Shown here in pieces: positions 11,001-23,000 of a stretch of 64,000 nucleotides of DNA. Each line of letters opens with the position of its first letter. The first letter of the stretch is position 1. The position numbers were made by a program, and so were the translations under genes. The stretch comes from Tetraselmis striata. Lineage: Eukaryota > Chlorophyta > Chlorodendrophyceae > Chlorodendrales > Chlorodendraceae. The notes under the pieces are model-generated. The model had not been told where the DNA came from, searched no databases, and saw only the letters and a list, made by a program, of their open reading frames with translations. The stretch lies in assembly GCA_006384855.1 (NCBI GenBank), contig VCJN01001790.1:155167-219166 (forward strand), read 5' to 3'.

Positions 11001-14000
11001 CAGCGACATTGCTGTTACCATCACAACCAGTAATTTCAGCATTATTGTCATCATCACTGTTATTGTCTATCGTTATTGGGTTTAGGGTTTAGGGTTTTAT
11101 CACCACAATCACTGATTTCACTATTATCATCAACATCGTTATTATTATTATTATTATTCATCATTGTCATTATGATTGTCAATAGTCATGAATGTCATCA
11201 TGAATGTCATTAAAAACCCTATGACCCTCTGTAACCCTAAACCCAGCCTCCCGGTCAGACTAGTTTCGACGTACCGCAGCGACATTGCTGTTACCATCAC
11301 AACCAGTAATTTCAGCATTATTGTCATCATCACTGTTATTGTCTATCGTTATTGGGTTTAGGGTTTAGGGTTTTATCACCACAATCACTGATTTCATTAT
11401 TATCATCAACATCGTTATTATTATTATTATTATTATTATTCATTGTCATTATGATTGTCATTAGGCATGAATGTCATCATGATTGTCATTAAAACCCCTA
11501 AAACCCTCTAAAACCCCCTTAACCCAGCCTCCCAGCCAGACTAGTTTCGACGTACCGCAGCGACATTACTGTTACCATCACAACCAGTAATTTCAGCATT
11601 ATTGTCATCATCACTGTTATTGTCTATCGTTATTGTCATCAGTATCATCCCGGTCACTGGTTTCATCGCACGGCCATTAGAGGCAGATTGCCAACCTCCT
11701 CCGCTCACGTGGCCTCCGCTTTGGGCGATTCTGATCAGCGACTACCTACGTCAACGGCGGAGACTTCGTTGCCATGCAATGGCATCCTGGCCGCGGTTGC
11801 TTTAGACAAACAGCCGCATAGGACCGCGGAGACAAGTAAGGGCACCGAGGCGACGATGAGAACAATTTGCGAATAGGAAGCTGCCCTCTCTGATAGAGGA
11901 CAAATACAGACAAAAGGTACGCGGAACTATGATAGCAAATGGTGTCATGGGTAGGTTGCATGCAAGCCAAACCAGAGGCTTGTCATAAGTGTACTTGTTA
12001 TAGGTGCTTCGGCATTAGTGATGAGACATGTCTCCGCCAGCCATTACCATCGCGTCAAGCAGGCAGTGGTCCACACGGTCGTAATCCATTTTCACCAGTC
12101 TGCACGATACTCGCTATCTTGGGGGAAATGTCTACCCATAGCAGCAAAGGCGATGATTGGGATTATTTCATTATCGGCCATTCAGGTACCGCAAAGAAGT
12201 GAGTCGACACAAAGTATGAGTACAATCACATAACTCAAACCGGTGCCGACGCCCCTACAGAGTTGACCCAGGATAGGGAAAATTAAGTCCTCGTAATGCT
12301 TAGGGCAAAACTCAAGCCTCGGTTTTGCTCGGGGTTTGCGCGCGAGGTGACACAAAGACCTAGTTTAAGCGACAGAGAGTTGTCTTACATAACATAACAT
12401 AACGCAACACAACACAACATAACACAACACAACATAACATAACATAACATAACATAACATAACATAACATAACATAACATAACATAACATAACATAACAT
12501 AACATAACATAACATAACATAACATAACATAACATAACATAACATAACATAACATAACATAACATAACATAACATAACATAACATAACATAACATGACAT
12601 AACAACCCATGGCATTTGAATTTGCCAACGTAGGGGAAAGTTCATCCGTGTTTTCTACCCTGGGTAAAGCCTATAAGAACCCTTAGGTACCCACATTTGC
12701 CACAGCTCGGCTACACGGTCGGCTACATTTGACCTCTGGCGGGCAGGGCGGGTTTTCATTTGTGGTGATCTTGTGGCCGCGCCAGCAACTGTCGAAGGAC
12801 ATCAAAGTGCGGAACCCGCAGGGGCTGTGGTGGGGGTTACTGGACAAAGGTCATTGCGCATTTTAGTAACCGTGCGTGCTTCAAATGCGATAAGGAGGGT
12901 GGTAAGTTGAAAGAGTGCCCAAAGGAGAAGGATGAATAGGGGGTGTGCCCTGCGGCTTTCGGTAATGGCAGACCAGTAGCCAGAGACTTCACTGGTGAGC
13001 ATGCCTGTCCCGTAACAGATGATGTGGATGATGTACTTCCCTCTGTTCCTGAGTCTGGTGACGTACCGCCATATTTTGCTCACGCCCCTTCCGATGTACC
13101 TGCTGATATGGAAAGGAACCGAGAGGCCTGAGGGGGGAGGGGAGGGGGGGGGGGGGGGGGGGGGGGGGCGCACCATGAGTGTGTAGTAGCCCCACGAAAG
13201 CAGCAGCAAGAATGGCGCCGAGTAGCCGGACCATGTCTTGCTGACAGCCTCGAACACGGACACGTTGCGCACGGCATGGCTGGCCGGCGGGTGGATGAAG
13301 CCCAGGTAGAGGCCGCCGTAGTAGTAGGCCACCATGGCAGGGAGCATGAGCACCGGGAGCGCGTCGACGGCGATGAGCTTGTTGAGGTAGTGCCAGTCGG
13401 TGGCGATGCACTCGGGCGACATGACGTCAAACTTGAGCGCAAAGGGGCTGGTGAGTTGGAAGTAGCCCCGGATGAAGGGCGGCCAGTCGAGGTTCAGCTG
13501 CATCAGGACCGCGTTGACCTGGACCGCGGTCACCAGGATGTTGATGGAGCCGAAGGACTGCAGGTTGGACAGCTTGTTGATGACGGGGATGAGCGCCAGC
13601 AGCGCGAAGGCCGCCAGCACGTACAGCGCCCACGTGAAGCGCGAGCAGCTGGCGCAGGCGCCGCTGTTGGTCCTGTAGCTGCCCGCCTCGCACGTGAGGC
13701 AGCCGGCGCCGGCGTAGCCGGGCGCGCAGGCGCCGCTCGCGACGTCGGCCACCGTGCGATGGAACACGCACGACTCGGGCGGCTGGCAGGCCAGCACGGT
13801 GCCGCTGCCCGCGGGGTCCACCCACAGCCCCGGCGCCGCCGGCTTGGGCAGCGCCTGGTGCAGCTCGTCGCACACGGTGCCGGGCGGGCAGGCAGCGCAA
13901 GAGACAGAGATGGAGCCCGGGATAGGCATGACGAAGCGGCCGTAGTCGCACTCGCACTCGGCGGCGCTCTCGGCGCCCGGCTGCGCGCGCATCGCGGCGT

Positions 14001-17000
14001 CCGGGCACGGCTCGCAGGCGGCCTGCCCGGCCGCGGCCTGGAACGTGTCGGGCGGGCACGGGGCGCACGCCGTGGCGGCGGCGTCCGGGCTGTGGCTGCC
14101 GGGCGGGCACGGCAAGCACTGCTCCTGCCCCGCCACCCCCGGCAGGTTGAAGGTGCCGGGCGCGCAGGGGCTGCATCGCCCGCCCGCCTCCGCCGCGTAT
14201 CCGGGCGAGCAATCCACCGCAAAGGCGAGCTTGAACGTCTTGGACACGAGGCCGCCGGAGTCCACCGCCGCCCAGGCTACGGTCTCCAGCGGGCGGCCCC
14301 AGCGCAGCGGCGGCGGCGCGTAGCGGAACGGCAGCGCGGACAGCCCGCTGCCTTGGGTGGCGCTGGCGTTCAGACGGGGCAGCTGCTCGAGCGACCCGCC
14401 GATCGATGACGAGCCAGGCGAGCCCATGATGATGGTGAGGCCGGCAGCGCTGCGCTCGTCCGCGTCATACGCCAGCAGCAGCACGTCCACGCCGCCAGAC
14501 CCGGCCTCGATCCCCATCGGCGCCGCCAGCTCCGCTGCGGGCGCGCAGGCGACGGCGTAGTCGTCGGCGCCGCCGGCCGCCAGCAGCGTGTCCGCCAGCG
14601 CTTGCAGCCCCATCAGCTGGCGCCCGCTCTCCGCGCCCGCCATCTCGCCCGCCAGCAGCTCGCCCAGGCTTGGGTCGTCGTCGAGCTGAGACGCGTTGCG
14701 CTCGCCGAGGCCGCCGAGGCGTGCGAGGTGGCGGGCAGCCGCGGCGCTGTCGAGCCACGTCTGCAGCGCCGAGCTGTTGGCGAGCAGCGCACCGCCCGCC
14801 GGGTTGCACGCAGCGGAAGGCGGGTCGTTGACCTCCACCACAGAGATGGTCACCACCGCCGGGGGCGACTCGGCCAGAAAGCGGTCGACCGCCACGTACA
14901 GGAAGCGATCCTCCCCGAACACGCCGCTGCGCGGCGTGTAGGTGAAGGCGGCACTGCCGCTGACGTCCACCTGGACGCCGCCGAGCTCCGGCTCCAGCAC
15001 CACGCGGTACGACAGCTGCTCCGGCCGCGACGTGTCGTCCGACGCGTCGAACGCGCCGCTCACGGCGCGCCCCTCCGTGGTGGTGATTGCCACGGGGCGC
15101 GCCTCTGGCGGCCCATTGTCGACGGCGGCGGCGTTGCGCAGCACCAGCGTGACCACCGCGGGGGCCGACGCCTGCGGCGGGGAGGCCGCCTCATCCACCG
15201 CCACAAACTCAAAGGTGACCTCCTCCTCCGGCGGGCCGCCGTCCTCCGCCGCGGGCGCGGCAAAGCTCAGCGGGTTCCGCCCCTTGCGCCGGGAGGAGCC
15301 CGCCTGCGTGGGCGCCTCCCCCGCGAGGGCCAGCCGCCCCTTGGCCGGCTCGCGCGTGACGTACACCCAGATCGCGTCGCCGTCCGGGTCGCTCGCGTCC
15401 ACCGAGAACGGCGTTGTTTCTCCCAGCCACACCGCCTCCACGCGGCTGCTCTGGGCTCGCGGCGGGTCCGGAGTGTTCTCTATCATCACCGACACCGTGG
15501 CAATGTCGACGGCGCCGTCTGCGTCCTCCACCTGCGGAGCGCAGCCGCCAGACGTCAGGCCGATAAAACACCAACTCGACTGCTCGCTGGGTATCACAGG
15601 CATGTCCGACACTACCATTTTTGCGCCGTGACAGCGAGGGAGGTACAGGATTCCATTCAACACTGATACTCATTCCGCCCGCATGGGTTATTAAACGGAT
15701 ATCCATGGATGAATTAATACTATACAGGTGCCAACGCTGCAACAGCAACACAAAGGCAACACTGCGAAAAAGAGCATCTCCAACCTGCCAGAGGTCAACT
15801 GTAGGCAAAGTTACAGCAGGACTATTGCCGCAACTGTTCCCGTAATGATAGATGGGACTTCACCGCCCAACTTCGGGGCTTCTCTGATACGGGTTCGTGT
15901 GGGTACACCAGTAGCCGTGCATGTGACGCGCACAACATCAGCATATCGTGTGTGTATACGTGCTTCAATAGCGATTAGATATATCATATTATGTTCATTG
16001 TATGGGTGCTAATGACGACTCCCAGTAATGGATGTCACACACTCGCATCGGATATGAGCGGGTGGCATGATGTGGATTACGCAGAATTGTGGCGCTCGCA
16101 TTCACAGTTATTGGCGGCATTAATCATTGTTCACACGCCCGGCAGAGTTGCATGGAGACCCCTCAGCAGGTCTCGCTCCTGGTGGGTATGGGTGCTTGGT
16201 GCCCAGGACTCACCTGCATCAGGAAGACATCGAGGCCGTAGCGGTCGGGATTGCCTGTGTAGGTAAAGCTGCCATTGGGGGACAGCTCCACCTGCCCCAT
16301 CCTGGGTAGGCAGGCCACGCTGAACGTCACCGCGTCGCCGTCTGGGTCGCTGGCTGTCAGCTGGCTGCGCAGCGTGCCTTCCTCCTGCAGCCCCAGCGAC
16401 AACGTGCGCTGCGCCATCACCGGCGCGTCATTGGTTGGCACCATCTCGATGGTGCGGCCGCCGGCGGCCCCCATGCCGCTTGTGTCCTCCACCGCAAACC
16501 AGACGACGCGAGAGAACGCTCCGTCGACGTCCACGCGCGGCCCCTCGTTGCGGAGCGTGAAGCGCTGCAGCGTGCGCTGGTATACGGCCACGCTGGCGAC
16601 GCCCGAGAGGGTCCACAGCCCGTCCTCCACGCTGGCGGTCAGCCCAGGCGCGTCCAACTCGGCCGGCGGCCGCAGGGCGTCGCCAGCGGTTGCAGGCTCG
16701 AGCCAGACAAGCGCGCGGCGCAGCGAGGCGCTGTCGACGTCGGCTAGACTGAGGCCCTGGTCGAGAGCGATGGCCCCGCCTCGCTCGACGCAGCGCGCGA
16801 CCGACGTGCTCGTCGACACTGTCGGCGGGTCGGGCACGTTCTGCAGGGCCACCGTCGTCCACGGCATGGGCTCGGACACCGTGTGCTCGTCGACCAGGGT
16901 CAGCACGACATCGCGGCTCGCGTCGGGCGCTGCCGCCTGCTGCAAGCTCCGGAAGCGCACCGCGCCGAGAGCCACCTCTAGTTCGATCGCCGTGACGAGG

Positions 17001-20000
17001 GCGGGGGACGTCGCGGCGACAACGAGTTCGCCCCTTGACGCCCCCCACGAGGCGTTGAAGCCGGGGACATCCTCCAGCAGAAGCTCGTCCGCCGAGGGAT
17101 CGAAGTCATCGCCGAGCAGCGCAGCTACGGCACTGACGTACCGTACGCCCTCCCAGCCGGGCTTCACGCGCAGCGCCAGCCGCCCGCTTGCCGCCAGCGC
17201 CACCGGCGGGCCATCCTCCACGTAGGCCAGGCCCTCTCCCGGACCGACCACATCGATCGACGCCACGGGATGCACCTGTGCGAGCGCCCACGCCGAAAAG
17301 TGGCTAACTCGCGAGACGAGCGAGTCGGGACGGTCACCAAGCGCAAGGCCCAGGCGACACGCGCCACCCTCCGCAGCCGTCGTCTCCCGGCGCGGTTATC
17401 AGTTGCAGTGTATCAAACCGGTGTCCACCGCTGGGCATCGGCCAGCTCATCGTCACGTCGGCATCGAAGTCCGCCTGGGAGCCGTCGTCGATGAGCTCGG
17501 CTGTCAAGATGTAGGCAGCCAGCAACGTAAAGCGCACGGGGTCGGGCAGGCAGTTGACGTCGGCGAGCGCCTCCGGAGTCACCTGCTTCACACGCACGAT
17601 GGCCTCGCTCGGTAGAGCGCCGTCAGGGAAGGTGAGGTTGAAGCCCCGAAAGGTGGCGACGCGTCCGCCGGCGGGGCCCATCTCGACGGCGACGTCCACC
17701 AAGACGCTGTCAATTATGTCCACATCCGAGCAGGTGGTCAGTTCGTTGTACGCCGGGTCCCCCGAGGTCGCCGACACGCACAGCGCCGTCGAATGCCTCC
17801 CACCTTCCGGCGTCTGGTCATCCACCGCTCGCACGTGGAAGATGGCCGACGGCTTCGTCGCGCCAGCGGGGATCGACGCCTGGGACGCCACCACCTCCAG
17901 CTGCTTCTCGTCCGCCACAACCAGCGTCAGCAGAACATCGGCGAGAGGCGGCGTAGCGAGCACTATCTCGACCACCACCGGCTCGGCGCCTTCGGTCGCC
18001 TCGAGTGGCATCGGTAGCACTCCTGGGCGCGCGGGGCAGGTGGCCGTCGAGCCGAGACACATCCCTGGCGCGTCCGCGTCGATAACGCGCACAACGGCAG
18101 CCGACGATTCGCCGAGATCGGCGTAAGCAGGGTCGTCGCTGTTCACGGTCGTGGAGAGCGTAAGCGAGCGCGTCCCCGTGGCGAGGCCGTCGACAGGGAC
18201 CGTGAACGACAGCGGCAGCCACACAGGCGCGCCCTCCGCCCAGTCTTGGTCGGTGAAGCGCAGCGAGCCTAGACGTTGCCCATCCAGTGCCAGGTCCACC
18301 GTGACATCCACCACTAGCCGCGTCGACACCGCAGCCAGGAGCTCCGCACGGGCGCCCTCCATGACCTCGTCGGGGATGTCGATCCTAACGCCGGCCGTGT
18401 CCCCATCGAGCACGGACACCGCAAGCGATGGCACAGTCACGGCAGAAAACGCGCTGCCGTCCGGTGCCGACATTGCGAGCGCCAGGCTCAGCTGGCTCTC
18501 GCCCTGTGCAATGCCGTCCCGCAACGCTGACACGCGGAAAGTCGCACTCGGGGCGGCGCCGCTCTGCCCCGGCACGATGGTGGCACTCGTTGGGCTCACG
18601 GCCAGCCGCCCCGAGGCGTCTGCCCATGTCAGCGTCAGCGGCTGCAGCGGCTGCGCGCTGAGCGCCACCGTGACCTCCGCCGGATTGCCGCCCTCTGTGA
18701 GCCGCACCGAGGACGGTTGCAGCACGACCCCCGCGGTATCCGAGTCCAGCATGCGGATCACGCGCACCGCGCGGATGGCGTCGTAGGCGTCCGTCAGGCT
18801 GGTGGCGGTGAACGAGACAAGCAGGTCGAGGTCACCGGTGGCCACGCCGTCAGATTTCGTTGACACCGTGACGGCGCGCGGGGTCGCAGAGTTGAAGGCG
18901 TCAAAGGTGAGAAGGCTGGGCTCCGCGACGGGGGCGAGCTTCGACACGCCCGCGCCGTCCAGGAACTTGACCTCCACCGCGATCGTCACGGGCTGGTCTG
19001 CCGCGGCCGCGAGGGACACGCGCAGCTCCGCGGCGCCGCCCTCCACGACCTGCACGTTGGGCGTGTCCGAGTGAAGTACAATACCGGCGTTGCCCACGTC
19101 GTTGTCTTCGATTGTCACCGAGACGGAGTCGATCTGCAGGCTGCTCGCGGCCGGGGCGGCGTGGCGAATCACCACCAGGTGGGTCCCCTCGACTAGCGCG
19201 TCGTCCACGGCCTCGACCACCACTGTTGCGCCTGCAAGGTCCAGGTGAACTTTTTGGTTACAGGGAGAGCGTCCAGAGAATGCACACAAAGTACTGGGGG
19301 AGGAAAACGCCTACATTTTAAAAGGTCCAGGTCGTCGGGCATTAGGAGGGGCGTCGCGCGGAACGAATCAGGGAACCTGTGTCGGGTACGGCCTAAAGTA
19401 TTACAACTGCGTATCAGGAATACGATTGCTAGCTAGCGGTACCGCAATAACAACCGCGATGTCCCGGGGCGAACTTTACTTTACTTTACCGCAATAACTT
19501 GCTGGTCGATAAAACAATTTGTAATTGTTAGCTCATGTAATTATAAAACAATTTGTCACGAGTAAAATATAGTCCGTAGTAGGCACATGTTATGCGACAT
19601 ACCCTACCGCGGCACACTGGTATCATTCATCCGCAAATTCCTCTTTTGTATTTGCGATACCAATATTTAGCCGCAATTTCACCGACATATTCTTAGTATT
19701 ATGCAGTGTTATTACAGTTGTACGTTGCACCGCGTCCTGTACTGCTCGGAAATGCCAATATCGGCTAGCAGCGGATCATGGCGGACCGATACAATCGCCG
19801 CCATTTGTGACCACGCCAGTTTTTGACCCCGCCCATTAAATGGCTACCTTACTGCGCGTCAAGTTTTTCGACAGCATCCACTGGATTCTGCGAATTTCCC
19901 TGTATTCCGGTATACCCCCCTAGTATAGTGTGTACCCCCTTGTTTACGTGTGATTGCGGCAATGGAACACCGTCTGCTAGTATGCGTCTGCTAGTATGGG

Positions 20001-23000
20001 CAAATGCCCAGTCACTAAAGCATGGCGGTGTGCAGCGTAGCGCGGTGGGCAGAGGAAAGCTCCGCACCTGCAGCGTCTCGGATGAAGGCCTTGCCCGCTG
20101 GGGCGGTGATCACCTGCGACGCGACGCCCTCCCCGAGGATGACGTCCACCTCCACAGGATACGGGCCTGGTGACGTGAGCATGTAGCTGCCAACCGGATA
20201 AAGCGGACAGCCCAGGGCGGTCAGTGTGTCATCCGCTAGTCTGCCTGCGTTATGTGCTGACCTACACCGTGGCGCCCTTAAATGTGGGTCAGACAACAGG
20301 CGGCTCTCCAGGCCGGAGGCAGAAGGTTGATGGGACAAGACGCACTTATATATGCTTGATAAGGCCTTATCTTGTGACAATCTATCCATTGATGACATTA
20401 AGGCCGCCTGATGATGAATTCATACTGATCCCACATACACTTTTCCATTAATTAAGTTGGAGGACTAGCAACAACACAGTACGGCATGATACAAAGGTGG
20501 CCATTTCATTGTTACCATTCCACATGCACACAGGTACGGTTACTTAGTACCTTACTAATCTTATTTCTTGTTACTGTAGTTTCTTGTTACTTAGTACGTT
20601 AGCAAGTGCACCAAGTGCGCCGTTCATCAGCCCAACCAGAATGGCCGTGTCTAGCGAGCGCAAATTTTAATTGCCACGCAACGGATGCTGTAGGCGGGGC
20701 TCTGGCACAGGGGCACAGGACTCGGCGGCCGGCGTCACCTGGCCGTCACCCCGCCTTCCGCCACCTCAATCGCAAGCGGCGCCACCGTCACCCTTTGGAC
20801 GCCAACAGGCGGTGGGGGCGGCGCCAAACAGGTGCTGCTTTGCCGCGGCGCCACGCTGCGCAGGCGGGCGAGAGTGTGTCAATGAGGGCGAGTGGACCGC
20901 GTGGTAAGCAATCACACGAGGTGGAAACTGGGACACCGCAGCTGCTGTGTGATGCAGCTTGGCGATGTTTGTCTGCACGTTGGCGCACATGGAGGCGGCA
21001 TGGCGACTAGCCGGGCACAGAGCAGGCATCACGTGATGGTGATTACTATTTATACTGTTTATGCTATTTGTAGCGGCCAGTTGGCTGCTCGGCGTCACAC
21101 CTGATAAACGTGATTGCTGGAGGAACGGGTCCGACCAGGCAGTTGTTGTCCAGCTCCCTGCGCAGTGTCCGCAGCAGCGGCATCAGGCATGGCAGCAGCC
21201 CGCCATCCCCGTAACATGTCCGGCAGCAGTGTTGGGGGATGGTCGCGTCGCACGGAAAGGGGGAACATGCCGACCTTTTTAAGCGACAAAGTCGCGGCTA
21301 ATGGAAACTTTACGAAACACAATCGTGATACACGGGAAAGCACGAGCAGGAAAATTGAAGGGTGCGCGCGGGCTGTAGATTATTTCATTTGCACAAGTGT
21401 ATCAATGTGCGAGATTCCGTGCCCGGGGGCGGCCATATTCAAAAACGTAAAATAATCCGAATGGTGCACGAATCATATCCGAAATATGGTTAAACAGTAC
21501 GGGTGTTGCCCGTTTCTGTGCGCTGTGGTAGAGGTGTGGGAGACAGAGGGTGGAAAGGGCGTCAGAGGGCTGCGCCGCATACATGCTGCGGACGCCAGTC
21601 AGCGCGGCCCACTCGGAGGGGATCCTCCCGGTGAGCGAGTTTCCCGCGAGATCCCTGGGCAGGGTGAGGGCAGCACGGTAACACAGTTAGGTCGGTGTTC
21701 AGGCAAGGCGACCCCGCAACTATACAAATACCCTAAACCTAAACCCTAAACCCTAAATCAGCCTGTGGCGGAAAGCGGTCACTGTCGAAAGCTTCACTCA
21801 GTTACTCAGCACACTATGGAGCGCACCCACTTAGTAGAAAATGCCCCCCCCCCCCCCCCCCTTCCCCGCCCCCAAGGGGCAGGAGATGTACGCACATGGT
21901 TGCCATCCTTGAAAGAGTGCTCCACTGCGCCGGCAGGGGTCCAGAGAGCGCGTTGAACGCCAGGTTGCTGCGGGCACCGCGGACAGAAGTGTCAGATGCT
22001 GTGCCGGACAGTCAAATGGGCTGACTACTACGAACCATGCAGCGATGGATCGGACACCGGTAAATGTCTGATTGGCACGAGCTTGGGGGAGCTGCGGGAG
22101 GAGCGGCCGGCGGGGCGGGGGAGGAGGGGGGAGCGGCGGGGCATCTGCGCCGCGTACATGTCCACCAAGCTTGTCAGTCGACTCCATGCGGGAGGTAGGC
22201 TGCCGGAGAAGGAGTTCAGGCCCAGGTCCCTGCAGTTGCCGAGTAGACAAAGGTTCAAGGTTTTGGGGAGAGGACGGCCGTGCGTGTGTGGGGAGGGTGC
22301 GAGAGAACGTTTCAGGGGGGGGGGGGGGGGGGGTTCTGCGTTCTGCATGCCGGGCCGGTGGAGGGGGCGGGCAGCCTACAGGCTGGTGAGCTGATCCAGC
22401 GAGGAGAACGCCTGAGGCAGGGCAGCCGTGCGGAGCCCCTGAATCCGCAGGTCCCTGTTGCGGCAGGCATCACAAGATTAAACGTGAGCGGGAAACACGC
22501 CAGCTCATTCTTTCACGGCGCACATTGGTGGCAAGCGCCCCACGCGGTGTTTCGAAAAGGCTTTAACAGGCTGCAGCTGGTGCATTGATGAGATGTCGCT
22601 GACTGCTATGCAGGGAATGCAGGGTGTGTTTACATGCAGGGGAGAAGCTGGGCATGCGGAGGGCCATAGGAGGGTTAGTACTGGAAGCTTGGGGGAGACT
22701 GCAGGGAGAGAACTGCTGAACTGGATAATGCGGGGGGGGGGGGGGGGGGGCATACAGTGTGCGCAGGCGGCCATTGGAGTGACAGGTCACGCCGGCCCAC
22801 TCCAAACACATGCTGGAGGCGGCCAGCCACGTGTCGAGGCCCGTCTGAGAGGCGCCTCGTGCAACCTGGTCCTGGCGAAACGACAGGAGCACCGCCATGT
22901 CTGGCGTGCGCGGGCCTTTTAGTCAGCAGGTCGGGATGTAGTAGCTCCGAACAAACGTCAAAAGTCCTCATACCGTAGAATCAAATACGGTTCCGCGGGG

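Noticed and set aside
10695..11640. Regularly spaced repeats considered as a CRISPR-like array
   Set aside because: The whole 276-bp unit is repeated with no unique spacers, so it is a plain tandem array in an intron.
12360..12645. Three overlapping minus-strand ORFs of Met/Leu/Cys/Tyr repeats
   Set aside because: They are translations of the AACAT microsatellite, whose 5-base period keeps all frames open.
12802..13173. Extension of the exon 10 frame beyond the donor at 13173, with a hydrophobic stretch
   Set aside because: It starts with a poly-Pro run coded by the intronic C tract, base composition drops out of the coding range, and the join to exon 11 in phase 0 fits the membrane domain better.
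13276..15666. Long + strand ORFs opposite exon 10 of the giant gene
   Set aside because: The minus frame has recognisable Cys-rich and membrane domains with good splice sites. The + frames are Arg/Ala-rich shadows of GC-rich coding DNA.
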